Notes under the pieces: generated by a model
Seen by the model: the letters and a program-made list of their open reading frames with translations, nothing else
Told to the model about the DNA's origin: nothing
Databases searched by the model: none
Translations under genes and position numbers: made by a program
Assembly: GCF_004799145.2 (NCBI RefSeq)
Contig: NW_021636384.1
Span: forward strand, 806,001 to 870,000
DNA length: 64,000 nt
Source: Neltuma alba
Taxonomy: Eukaryota; Streptophyta; Magnoliopsida; Fabales; Fabaceae
Reading direction: 5' to 3'
Part shown: positions 23,369-34,805 of the stretch, piece after piece
Layout of the letters: every line of letters begins with the position of its first letter
Numbering within the stretch: position 1 is the stretch's first letter

Positions 23369-24493
23369 ATGAACAAAGAAATTGTGATTAAGCTTTGGCC
23401 AAAAAAAACAAAGAAAATTGTGATAAGCGATATGAAAGATCAAGATTTTGAGTGTCTTTCATTTTTTTTAAAAACAACGCACAAAAAGCTAGTGAATTGA
23501 ACTTTACTTATTCTTCTCTTTTTAAATAAAATTTCTGCTAGTCTAATAATAATAATAATATGTTTTATTATTGAAGAAGTTTAATTCATATACATTTGTT
23601 ATAATTCTATCCGAGGCTATCAAACTAAATAGAGAGAATTAAAATAAAATCTTAAGAAAAGAAAAAAATTTATAAAATAAGTATTAGAAGTTATCATTCT
23701 CCCCTCTAAAATTAATTATTACATACTAAATGCTGATGAGTATTGAAATGCGGTGTTCCGAGAAGCCAATTATTCCTTCTTTGAATGAAAAAAACAACAG
23801 CATTTAAACGGTTCCCCATAATCATTTAACCTCCCCATTTATTTCATCACAAGCACAGTCTAGCCCGTACCCGTCTAACTCTAAACAGACAGGCCATGGA
23901 CTACTCGTCCTGTCCATTACAGGGCCCTACAGTCCCAATTTGATGGTGAATACCTTCATTGTGGAAGAATGATTCCAAATCCGGTTGTGGGGCTTACACA
24001 ATTTCCAACGTTTACGCCAAAAAGGCAGGCTGTTGCTGGTCAAAAAGAAAAGGGGAGGCCGTTAGAACTTGGAGTTAGATGCCGGCCGGAGATTCATTAT
24101 AACCCAATTCCATCAATTGGCATTTATGGAAATGGCTTTTTGGGATACACCGGAAAGCTTTATGTAAATGGTTTCCAATAAAACAAACGGGCCAAATGTG
24201 GATTGCACTTCTAGTTCTAATGTGCCGGATAGGGCATTAAAGTTAAGTTGAAACCAAAAGAAAAAAGGAAAAACATATACACATACATATATATAATTAA
24301 GAAAAAATTAATTGACTCAAAAATATCATTTCAAACTATAGTTATGATTAGGGGATTGGAAAGATACTTTATAAAATTAAAGAGTGAAACTAAAATACTG
24401 TATTACTATAAAATTAGAGGATCAAAAATAAAATTTTGTCAAATTATAAAATTATAGTAATAGATCAAATAGAGAACTAATTAATCATAAAAT
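23369..24493. other. Spacer left of the copia element
   Basis: No supported gene. A 70-codon open frame at 23969-24181 has a mixed composition but no domain I recognise. The remainder is AT-rich. Confidence 0.45.
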
Positions 24494-24498
24494 ATACC

Positions 24499-24768
24499 TG
24501 AAATTTAGTGAGTAGAAAATAGTCTACTTTTTTTATTATTCACTGGAATGTTGCGGCAGTAAATATATAGAGAGAATTAGGGTTTAAACAGATACCCTAT
24601 CTCAGCAAAATTATTACAATCTAATCAAATCCCTAAACTTAATTCAAATATGCGAAAATCATGGAAAGATAGAATCTGAATTCAAAATTCAAAAAACTAA
24701 CATTAAACAACAAAGATTGCATATAAACTATCTAACTTAAGTGGACTTGGGCCTAGCAACTTCTAACA
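24499..24768 (-). repeat. 3' LTR of the copia element
   Basis: 270 bp. In element orientation it starts TGTTAGAAGTTGC and ends CTAAATTTCA. By hand alignment it differs from the other LTR at 13 positions (about 95% identity) with no indel. Confidence 0.95.
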
Positions 24769-24789
24769 CTCCCCCTCAAGCTGGAGAAT

Positions 24790-27700
24790 AGATATCCATC
24801 ATTCCCAGCTTGCTTGTAAGATCTTCAAATTTTGGCCCAGCTATAAGTTTGGTTAGAATATCTGCCACTTGATGCTTTGAAGGCACATAGATTACTTCAA
24901 CAGTTTTTCCTTCAATCTTTTCATTTATAAATGGCGATCAATTTCAACATGCTTTGTCCGGTCATGATGAACAGGGTTTTTTACAATCCTGATTGTGGCC
25001 ATATTGTCACATAGTACTCTCATTGAGCCTTCATAGCTTAAATTTAGCTCTTTGAATAATCGGTCCAGCCATAGACCTTCACATAATCCTAGAGCTAAGG
25101 CTCTTAATTCTACTTCAGCACTACTTCAAGAACTACAGGTTGTTTCTTGCTCCTCCAAGTAACCAGATTTCCCCAAACAAAGGTACAATAACCTGTAGTA
25201 GACCTTCTATCAACAATTGAACCTGCCCAATCTGCATCTGTAAAAACTTCAATTCCCCTGTTAGCCTCCTTTTTAAAATAGAGACCTTTTCCAGGTGAGG
25301 ATTTGAGGTACATGAGTATTCTGAACACTGCCGCCATATGCTCTTTATTGGGTTGGCTAGAGAACTGGCTTACAACAGTGACAGCATGAGTAATGTCAGG
25401 TCTAGTATGTGTGAGATAGATTAGCTTGCCAACTAACCTTTGGTATCGTTCTCTGTCAACCAACGGACTATTTTTATTCAAGCCCAGCTTTTTATTTAGT
25501 TCCATTGGAGTAGTGCATGGCCTACATCCTAACATTCCTGTCTCATGCAATAAATCAAGTGTATACTTTCTTTATGATACAACAATTCCAGTTTTAGATC
25601 TGGCCACTTCGATCCCAAGGAAGTATCGCAAGTCTCTTAGAGCTTTCACTTCAAACTCAGTTGTGAGAAACCCTTTTAATTTCTCAATTTCACTATCATC
25701 ATTTCCAGTAAGGATAATGTCATCAACATAGACAATTAAAATAGATATTTTCGCCTCACTATGTTTAATAAAAAGTGTATGATTTGATTGACCTTGAGAG
25801 TAACCATACCTTTTAGCTACCTGTGAGAATCTTTCAAACCATGCTCTTGGTGATTGCTTCAAGCCATACAAGGATTTCTTAAGCTTGCATACCTTTCCTC
25901 TAGTCTGCTCATTCCGAAAGCCACGAGGGATTTCCATATATACCTCCTCCCTAAGATTGCCATTTAGAAAGGCATTCTTGACATCCAACTGGTGTAGACC
26001 CCAATCTAGGTTAGCTGCTAGGGAGAGTAGTACATTAATAGTATTGAATTTGGCAATTGGAGCAAATGTCTCCTGGTAGTCAATGCCGTGGGTTTGGCTG
26101 AATCCCCTTGCCACCAGTCTCGCTTTGTGTTTATTAAGGCTTCCATCAGGGTTGTATTTATTTGTGAGTACCCACTTGCAGCTTACAGTAGTCTTTCCTT
26201 TGGTAGTCTTGTTAGCTCCCATGTTCCATTCTTCTTTAGAGCTTCCATTTCTTCATGAACTGCTTTGATCCATGCTAGAATTTTTAAGGCCTCATAAACT
26301 TCCCTTGGGATCCTTTCCATTGATACATTAGCTGTAAAAGCCTTCATGGTAGGAGACAATTTTTCACATCAGACAAAATTAGCAATAGGATGCTTAGTGT
26401 AGGACCTTACCCCTTTTCTTAGCGCTATTGGCCACCATAGATCACCTTCTTGAGGATTTGAGGCTAGGAGAGATGATTAGTGTGATGTGAGTTGTTCGGT
26501 TCCCCTTGCTGGTTGCTCAATCTCCTGCTGGGCTGGCTGTTGTGCCTGTTCTGGTTTTGTTTCAGCATGCTGTTCAGTTTCCAAATGTTCCTCACTAATC
26601 CTTTCTTGTCCCATAGATGATTTAGGTGGCTGTTCAGGGTTTGTTTGGTCTGTTTCAGGTTCGGCTAATGGCTGGAAGTAGGAGGGCTGGATGTATGTGT
26701 TTATATCTGGTAGGTTTAATGGTGTAGATTGGATGGTGTCATAAAAAATAGGCCATTCATAGCTCTCTCTCCCCCCCTGAATGGGCATTTTTGGGTAATA
26801 TGGTTGGTGTTCAACAAAAGACACATCATAGGAAACAAAATACCTTCAGTTAGGAGGATGGTAACACTTGTACCCTTTTTGTGTGTGTGAATACCCAACA
26901 AACATGCACTTGGTGGCTCTTGCCTCTAGTTTTGATATGTTGTGGTTATGGACAAAGGTAGTACATCCAAACACCTTAAGTGGTAGAGAGTTTGAGAGGC
27001 TATTGGAAGGATAGGTTTCAAGGAGAACTTGGTATGGTGTTCAGAATTGAAGGGTTTTGGAAGGTGTGCGATTTATGAGGTAGATTGAGATCAACACAGC
27101 ATCCCCCCCGAATTGACTAGGTGCATTTGAGGCTATTAAGAGTGATCTGGTTATGTTGAGTATTTGTCTATTTTTCCTCTCGGAAACCCCATTCTGTTGA
27201 GGTGTGTGAGGGTAAGAGCTTTGGTGGTAAATTCCACGAGTGTTCAAGAAATCTTTCAAGGTTGTGTTGAAATATTCTCAGCCATTATCAGTTCGAAGGG
27301 TTTTGATTTTTGTTTGAAACTGATTTTCAATGAGTGTATAAAAGTTTTTAAAGATTGTGGGAACTTCAGATTTTTCTTTGAGGAGATATACCCATGTGAG
27401 TCGTGTGTGATCGTCAATAAAGATGACAAACCATCGTGTACCATTTGTGCTGGGAATTTTGGATGGCCCCCAGACATCACTATGGATAAGTTGGAAAGGA
27501 TGGGTTGGCTTATAAGGACGAGAAGAATAGGTGTTTTTTACATGTTTGGCCAAAGAACAAGTTTCACAATTAAAATGGGATAAATCTTTATTAGAAAACT
27601 GAGGATACAATCTCTTGAAGTACTCAATACTTGGATGACCAAAACGAAAATGTAACACTTTATTTCATTTGAAACAGAATCAGACACTAATTGGCTTGAT

Positions 27701-28165
27701 AAGGCACTAGTAGCAGATGCCCTTCGTTTTTCAACAGTATTCTCCCGATAGTAGTATAGGTCTCCATCCTTCTCACACCAACCAATCATCACTCCTGACC
27801 TCGCCTCCTGAAATACACAATCACGTGATCCAAAATTAGCATTACAAGAATTTTGTGTGGTAAGTTTACCAACTGAAATTAAGCTGCAAGCTAGCTTAGG
27901 AACATAGAGTACATCCTGCTGAACAATATTTTCATATAAAAATGACTGTTCCAATTTTAGCTACATCAACATGAGATGAATTACCAATTCTAACAACCCA
28001 CTTCTCTTGACATGGTCGAATATTATGAAATAGAGAAATCTCTCCAGTCATATGGTCCGTGGCTCTTGAATCAACTATCCATGTTTTTGAGTCAAGTTGC
28101 ATTGAGGGGAAAGCAACGGAGATAATACTTGTTTTGGTTGCTACTAAACCAGTGGCAGTGCTCAC
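24790..28165 (-). pseudogene. copia pol remnant: protease, integrase, reverse transcriptase, RNase H
   Basis: Protease near 28080 reads TWIVDSRATDHMTG, with Arg in place of the Gly of the catalytic D-S/T-G triad. Integrase is at 27658-27040, with the HHCC zinc region (LHFRFGHPSIEYFK, CETCSLAKH) and a core with DVWGPSKIPS, FIDDHTRLTWVYLL and PQQNGVSERKNR. The linker at 26824-26477 is Gln/Glu/Pro-rich. Reverse transcriptase is at 26222-25572, with WGLHQLDVKNAFLNG and the catalytic YVDDIILTGND. RNase H is at 25550 to about 24790, with LMYLKSSPGKGL, DADWAGS and WRSKKQP. The frame breaks near 27260, 26480, 25560 and 25125. Catalytic RT residues survive, so decay came after an active period. Confidence 0.88.
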
Positions 28166-28199
28166 TTTAGGTGGTTTTTCATAGAGATTGATAAGTCTT

Positions 28200-29149
28200 T
28201 GAACCTGATCCTTGAGTTCATCTATATCTGATTTTTACTCCCCCTTTACTGCATAACTGTGACTTTCTCTCTTTCCCTTCTGCTTATCCTGAGGGTGGCC
28301 ATGGATCTTCCAGCATGTCTCTCAGGTATGACCCTTCCTATTGCAATGATCATAGAAGAGTCTACCCTTGCCTTCACTCCGGGCAGGCATTGCCACTGGT
28401 TCACTAGAATTCAGGCTTGGAGGGTTAATGGTCACCTTCTTTCTGCTTTCTTCTCTCTTCACCATCAAGAAAATTTCTCTAAGGGAAGGCATAGGTGATA
28501 GATTCAAGATTCTGCTTCTGACCTCCTTGAATTCTTGGTTTAGGCCAAGGAGGAATTTGTATATTCTTTCTGTTTCAATCCACTTTCAAAAGATGATTAT
28601 ATTTGCATTGCACTTAAGAGCAATTGTATCATAAAGATCAATTTGTTGCCATAATTGAGTCAAAGTATTATAATATACTGTGACTGTCATACTCCCCTGT
28701 TTTATCATATGAAGCTTTCCTTTAATCTCAAACAATACAGCAGTATTGGAAGCTGAGGAGTATAGTTCACGAGCGGCCTCCCAAATCTCTCAAGCAGTCT
28801 CATAGAACATGAAATTTTTACTAATGTCTAGCGTCATTGAGTTGATCAGCCATGACATAACTTGATTATTCTCAGCTCTCCAATTGACGTATTTAGCATC
28901 AACTACAGCAGGACAAGGTGATTCGCTGTTGATATAATCCTCCTTTCCACGTCCATGAATAAACATAAGGAAGGAGAGGGACCATTGAAGGTAGTTCTCT
29001 CCATCTAACTTGTGTGTTGTAATCAGATTGGCTAGGTCTTGCGATTGTGATCACAAGTTAGGGTTAGGACCTACTTCAGAAGAGGCGCTGGCCTCTCTTT
29101 GTGTGTTTAAAGCCTGGAACCTGCCGAATTTGAGATTTTCGGCAGCCAT
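28200..29149 (-). pseudogene. copia gag remnant
   Basis: Starts MAAENLKFGRFQALNTQ at 29149 and keeps the gag region with YLQWSLSFLMFI and EFKEVRSRILNLSPMPSL. Near 28330 is the zinc-knuckle region FYDHCNRKGHT followed by a stop and then ETCWKIHG; the first expected cysteine of the CCHC knuckle appears to be replaced. In-frame stops interrupt the N-terminal part near 29055 and 28790. Gag would form the virus-like particle; here it is not functional. Confidence 0.8.
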
Positions 29150-29150
29150 G

Positions 29151-29162
29151 GCTCTGATACCA
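29151..29162 (-). other. Primer-binding site (tRNA-iMet)
   Basis: TGGTATCAGAGC on the minus strand, immediately inside the 5' LTR. This is the standard plant copia primer site. Confidence 0.92.
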
Positions 29163-29432
29163 TGAAATTTAGTGAGTAGAAAATAGTCTACTTTTCTTAT
29201 TATTCACTAGAATGTTGCGGCAGTACATATATAGAGAGAATTAGGGTTTAAACAAATACCCTATCTAAGCAAAATTATTACAATCTAATCAAATCCCTAA
29301 ACTTAATTTAGATATGTGAAAATCATGGAAAGATAGAATCTAAATTCAAAATTCAAAAAACTAACATTAAATAACAAAGATTGCATATAAACTATCTAAC
29401 TTAAGTGGGCTTGGGCCTAGCGACTTCCAACA
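29163..29432 (-). repeat. 5' LTR of the copia element
   Basis: 270 bp, starts TGTTGGAAGTCGC and ends CTAAATTTCA in element orientation. It would drive transcription of the element leftwards on the minus strand. Confidence 0.95.
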
Positions 29433-29437
29433 ATACC

Positions 29438-31800
29438 CTATCGTATATTTAATCCAAAAATCATAATTCATGGAAATTCAAAACATATGAAAATAGGCCA
29501 GTAATAAGATTGCAAAATACAATTTTTGAAACCTACCTTCTTATAAACAATGGTTGTTCTATATCAATGATGTACTATGTAACATCCTGAAAATTTTAAC
29601 CCTGAAGATAAGGGAATAAACTAGACAGAAGGTTAGTTAGTGTAGAGGGGACATAGATCTGACAAGTTTTGAATTGAAATCCGGGCAGACTAATATTTTT
29701 GAAATATTAATTAAAGAAAGATTTGATTGAAAAGTTAGGTTAGAAATTCTCAAAAATTCTCAGAAAATCATGTAAAATAAAATTAACAATCAAGAAGCAG
29801 TATTTGAGGCCTTAGAGGAATTATGGAAAGGAAAGTAAATTAATATAGAATTTTTTATATTTTCATAAATTTTTGGTTACACTGAGAAATAGTAAACAAA
29901 GTTAATTATTTAAAATATCTAGAGGCATCAATAATTTTGGAAAAAAATATGAAAAATTTTCAGGATTATCATAATTTATAAAATTGTTTCTAACTTCAAA
30001 TGGTAAGGAGGTTAGCTTTAATAATATTTAAAGCAAAATTATCACTAGTAGAATGCCGATTTCGTTGGAATTGGAATTTAAAGAATTCCGGAGTGAATTA
30101 AATTCTAAGAAAAATCATGGCACTTCCTTACATTGAGAGAAGTTAATGATGTGCTGAGATTAATTTTCTAAAATAGTGGATTGCATTGGATACAAGAAAA
30201 ATTCATTGGCACTGTATCGGTACTCAATGTAATGACAGGATACCTGGGGAAGCAAAGTTTTTGCAAAATTTTCCAGCCCAAATGGCTCATGTGTCATGCC
30301 TAAATTGGCCCATTTTGGAGGAAAATATTTAACAGAAACTGAAAATAAAAATAAGTTTCTAGAAGGTGGTTAATTATGGTGATTAAGGAAGTTAACTAAG
30401 TTAGGCTAATTAATCTTGGTATGACATAAACAAGTGACATCATCACTATGACATCATGTGGACATGTGGCAATATCACATTCAAGAAGCACAAGATTTGT
30501 CCACCTATTTTTAATTTATTTTTATTATTTTTGGAAGAATTTTCAAGGGCTAGGATTTAGCCACCTAGCCCTTATAATTTTGGTGAAAATCAAGAGCAAA
30601 AAGTTGATGAAAAGCCTATAAATACCCCCTCCATACTTAAATTTTTAGCCAAGAGAGGAAGACTTGGAAAGGCTTTGTTGTTCTTGAATTTAGAGAGAGA
30701 AAAGGCGACTCTAGAAAGGAAACATCATGGTAAACTTTTACCTCTCTTGTGCTTTGATGTGGGGCTGTTTTTATTACATTTCTATGTGGTTTGGATGGCC
30801 ATTTTTCTATGAGAAAATGCTGCCAAAATTTTCAAAAATTTAGAAGAAAATAACCAAGGGATTGAAACACAAATTAGACACTTGAAAAGTATATGAATTG
30901 ATTGGTTATGATTGAATTTTGAAAAGAAAATCTAACCCCTTGAACTTGAGTATCAGTTTGACCATGAATAGAATATAGGGATTAGAGTTCAGTTCAATTC
31001 AATTCAATTTGATACTTTTAATGTGTTTAAATAATGAAATGGTGTAAGGAAATACTAAGACAGAAAGCTTGGAAGCATTAAAATTAAAAATTAAAATTTT
31101 GGAATTTAACCCTTATAATTCAGCCAAGGTAAGTTTAAGAGGGGGAGGAATTGGATTTTTATAAATCTAAGTTAATACTTGGATTCTAAATGGAAAATTA
31201 TGTAAAAATTGTCCAAGGAAATTAAAGAATTAAAGCTAGAAATAATAACACAAAAATCAAATAAGAAGAGATCTAGGGTTATTATGATGAATTGAATAAT
31301 AATGTGCGATACTCAATCTATTATGTTAGCAATGGGTTTGACATTAGGAGATTTGCTTAGGGGAAGAGATTGAAGGCAAGAGACAAAGCAATTAGGAGAT
31401 AAAAATCAACATTTTGAGGCTAAACGTTGACCAACATGATTCTAACCATTTGAGTGAGTTAGGTCACAAAATTTTATAGAAAAAAGATCTTATTTTTCTC
31501 TTTAAAATGAATGGTAGCATGCCTCAAACAGATATTTGTACAAGAAATTATGACGTTCCAAAGTTAAGTAAAAATACTAGAAAATTAAAAATGACCAAAT
31601 AAACAATGACGTTTGGCAATTAAACTGTGCCCAAATCTAAAGGCAAATTGACTAGTACTCATTTTTTCTCAAAAACTAATCCAGAGAGCTTTCAATAGAA
31701 CTTGAAATCATTTAATTTTAATTTTTCTAAAATTAATTATGAATTTTTAAAATTTAGCCAAATTATGGGTTGCTGTGAATAGTAACTCGAGAACAAGATT
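29438..31800 (+). mobile_element. Probable solo or truncated Ty3-gypsy-type LTR relic
   Basis: From 29578 the sequence reads TGTAACATCCTGAAAATTTT, like the start of long gypsy (Tekay/Del-type) LTRs. At 30617 CCTATAAATACCCCC is a good TATA-type promoter, followed by a purine-rich leader and a donor-like site at 30730, a layout expected inside an LTR. No coding region, clear right terminus or target duplication was found, so the end coordinate is approximate. Confidence 0.38.
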
Positions 31801-32204
31801 TTTCAAACCTTTGGCCATCAAATGTGATTCCAAAGTTATCAACATTCATAGTTTATTATACTCAACAAAGAAATTGGTATGAAGTTGATATATATTACTA
31901 CTAAACATAATCAAATAAAAAAAATTATCACGAGTTTAAAAGTAAAACTAGTATGATTTTAAGTCAAAAACACAAAAACAATAAATTCGGCAAGTTGACT
32001 CATGAGTTCAACTAAATTTGTAGCTAGTACAATTTAAAAGTTAGTTGACATGATTTTATAAGTTGGAAATACAGAGACGATAAATTCAGTAAGTTAACTC
32101 AGGGCTTTAAAAATAATTATGTAACAATTTATTTGAGAATGGTCTATACTCTATTGTTTATGTCCAGCATATTAGATCATATCTGCCATCGATCCCCCTA
32201 AAAG

Positions 32205-32447
32205 GTACACTAATTCTCTCTCAAACCATTACATTAATAAATAAGAAATGCTAATTAGCAATAATCAAATCTGATTTTAATGATTCCCTAAAGGTAATTA
32301 ATTAATAGGAAATCAATCGAATCAATCTCAAACCATTTCTTCCTTCATCACTCATATCTGAGGACAATATAAGTGCAGGAAAACAGCAACAAAAGAATTT
32401 ACAAAAATTAAAAAAAAAAAAAGATCAGTAGCTGCAAATCTAGCATT
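32205..32447 (+). promoter_or_regulatory. Upstream region of S1-like copy 1, shared with copy 2
   Basis: The block GCAATAATCAAATC...GATTTTAATGATTC (32260-32290) and the following CAACTC-type leader recur at 38925-39000 in front of S1-like copy 2, with the same spacing to the start codon. The promoter was therefore duplicated with the gene. Confidence 0.6.
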
Positions 32448-33123
32448 ATGGATACTTCCCTTCCCCCGTCAACCATTGTTCTTTTCCTCTTCCTCGTTCT
32501 TACTGCTGGCGACCAATGCCAACAAAATAATCTTAAGTATTACTAACTTTAGTCCTTAATATAAAAACTAGTTGACCGATTTGAGTAGATTAAAAAATTA
32601 GTTAAGTTAGTTATTCGTAATAAATAGGAGTTTTTTCCCCCTAAAATATCCTTACTAATCAAATGTATTGGCTAAAACTATCATTATTAGAAGAACTACT
32701 TGAAAAAATAGATGAATATGAGAGACAAAATAATTTGTTTTACATTTGGGACCAATATAACAATCAAACTAATTTTTATATCAAGAACCAGAAGTAATAT
32801 TAGACATCAGCTTGTTGATGATAGACATCCGCAATGATTTGCCACCGGCAAAACCATCAAAGCTGTTCGTCTGGGGCACATTCGAGGAAACCGAGACATG
32901 GATTGCGCCGGGAACTTCCTACAGTTTCACTCCAAAAGGGAGTGACAAGCAGGTGGCCACCTTGACATTGGGTGATGTTTGTGCTCACTGTGTGGTGTTT
33001 GATCCGAGTCTGGATTACAAAGAAAAACACATACTTTGGTCTGTAAGAAAAAGTGACATATCGTGGATTGGATCGAACCAACTGGGACAGGAGGTAGATA
33101 CTATACGTTCCCATATTTGGTGA
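32448..33123 (+). pseudogene. S1-type self-incompatibility homologue (SPH family), copy 1, interrupted
   Basis: The start and signal peptide sit at 32448-32530 (MDTSLPPSTIVLFLFLVLTA), homologous to copies 2 and 3. The mature domain resumes at about 32812 with IDIRNDLPPAKPSKLFVWGT and GTSYSFTPKGSDKQ, then FDPSLDYKEKHILWSVRK. Between them lies a 258-bp MITE with stops in frame. There are two more lesions relative to copy 2. About 2 bp are missing near 33060, which destroys the GIYR motif and shifts the frame. Roughly 35 bp are missing near 33092, removing the last Cys and the normal stop, so the frame runs on to RSHIW. SPH proteins are small secreted plant proteins related to the poppy S determinant. 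This copy is almost certainly dead. Confidence 0.85.
32540..32797. mobile_element. MITE inserted in S1-like copy 1 (TA target duplication)
   Basis: Inverted termini TTACT...CTTAATATAAAAACTAGTT and the matching right end, with TA on both sides (32538-32539 and 32798-32799). The internal block GATTAAAAAATTAGTTAAGT and the downstream TCCTTACTAATC block recur at about 16664-16927, 60574-60755, 61962-62233 and 62262-62522, so this is a local multi-copy family. The TA duplication and small size suggest a Tc1/mariner (Stowaway-like) class. Confidence 0.7.
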
Positions 33124-34796
33124 CTTCAGGGTTGGATTTACAGGGAGCTTCTAAGATCTGTGGCCAACATTAAAAATTTGAAGCCTTCTAAAATAATTAT
33201 TCTTATTCTTTCTTTTGTGTTTTTTGGGTGTGTTGATCGTATCCACATAATAAAATAGTATGCCCAAATAAGGATACTATCAAATAAGCCATCATATTAT
33301 TATACCCACAAGTCTGATTTCAAACATTTTCTTCTGACATATTCCTATCTATAGAGTGTTTGGATTAACTTTTTAGAAGTAATTTTATGAAATACAGGGT
33401 AATTAAGTATATGAGGAGGGTTTTATTTCAATTTGCGTGAAAACACTTCTTTTAAATGCTTATCATGTTTTCCAAACACCCTAACTTGACAAAATATTAA
33501 TTACTTTTATTGAGAAAAATAGAATAGAAAATACTAAATTTTGGACTGTTTGCGTACATGTGCAATATAAGATTTGAACGAATTCGGTGATCATATTCCA
33601 AGAGGACTTTGATCAGTCATCTATAGTTCTCTTCTCATCCTTTTTCTCCTTTTCTTTTTCCTCATCCTATCTCTATCATTGGATTAAATATAACTTACTA
33701 GTTTCTTTTTCTATTTTCATGCAGTCTACTAATTGTAAAGTGTCCAGGTTAAATTTTAAATTAAATTTATTTGCTAATTACTTTTTGTGGAGTACTATAA
33801 TCCTAATTTTACAGATTATCAATCTTAACCGTTGATTTGCCGATCAAATGATAGAGATGGGATGAGAGTAAAAAGAAAACGAGAAAAAGAACGAGGAGAT
33901 AATCCATATCCTGTGGGTACTAAAACTTGTTTCCTCTTTCCCTTTTCTCCTTCAATTATCTTCCAAACACCTCAAAATAATCTCAATTAGTGTAGGCAAT
34001 CATCCGAAACACATCGAAGTTTTATGGGTTATTACAAATTGAATCGAGAAAACCAATCAATGGTTACGTTCTTAATTATAAAAAGAGCGTGTTCAAGTTT
34101 TAATAAATTTCCTTTAATGGAATATCTAAGACGTGATAAATTGTTTAAATAATCTCAATAAAATCTTCATGAGCAAATTTCAATAGAACATGCCAAGAGC
34201 AGATGGGCTGAATCTAAAGAATTCATCAATAGAAACTGTATCATTAATAAAATTCAAATGTTATAATTTTTTGTTTTTTGGAAATAGGTTGCCTTATGAG
34301 CAATGACCTAAATTGTGCTTACTTATGTTAATACAATTGTGGGTCTTACAGTTTGGTCAAATTTTAATTTTAGTCTCTGTAATTTTAAATTGTAGTTTTT
34401 AGTCTCTATAATTTCATAAGAAATCAGTCTAAATTTAATGGTATTAACTTTTAGTTAACATTATTAAATACAGAGACAAAAATCAAAATTCAATCATCAG
34501 TGCAATGTTGGAGCAGTTAAACTTTGATAGGAGCAACATGGCCGTTGATAAAGCAACCCAACATTCAGCCTCCTCACTTAAAGCACTCGCTATATCAATT
34601 AATGACCTCAAGTTTTGCTTTCAAATAAAATAAACTTTTAGGTGTGTTCAATGTTCTACTAAGATTACAGTAGGCCTCGTGTTTAAAGGAGGATTATGAA
34701 TTTGTTATCAATACCAAATAATAGGACAATTACCTCAAAATTTGAAATTGAAATTATTTAAAAGGCCTAAAAGATCCAAGTATTTAGGTTTGTAGA
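33124..34796. other. Spacer after S1 copy 1
   Basis: AT-rich. About 33354-33483 has inverted ends AGTGTTTGGATTAAC and TTTTCCAAACACCC and is probably a small MITE of the type seen at 21964. No gene seen. Confidence 0.45.
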
Positions 34797-34805
34797 CCCA
34801 AAAAA

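Larger units (their letters stand above)
24499..29432 (-). mobile_element. Ty1-copia LTR retrotransposon, structurally complete, coding region decayed
   Basis: A 4,934-bp element in minus orientation, bounded by 270-bp LTRs and a perfect 5-bp target duplication ATACC (24494-24498 and 29433-29437). The primer-binding site TGGTATCAGAGC, complementary to initiator tRNA-Met, directly abuts the 5' LTR. A purine tract (GCTTGAGGGGGA) precedes the 3' LTR. Domain order on the minus strand is gag, protease, integrase, reverse transcriptase, RNase H, the order that defines copia. Several frameshifts and stops mean it cannot move on its own proteins. Confidence 0.95.

Noticed and set aside
23969..24181. 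70-codon open frame with mixed composition
   Set aside because: No domain, no promoter context, no splice sites; treated as chance.
26487..26681. Cys-rich plus-strand frame inside the copia element
   Set aside because: Antisense of the Gln/Glu/Pro-rich linker of the copia pol.
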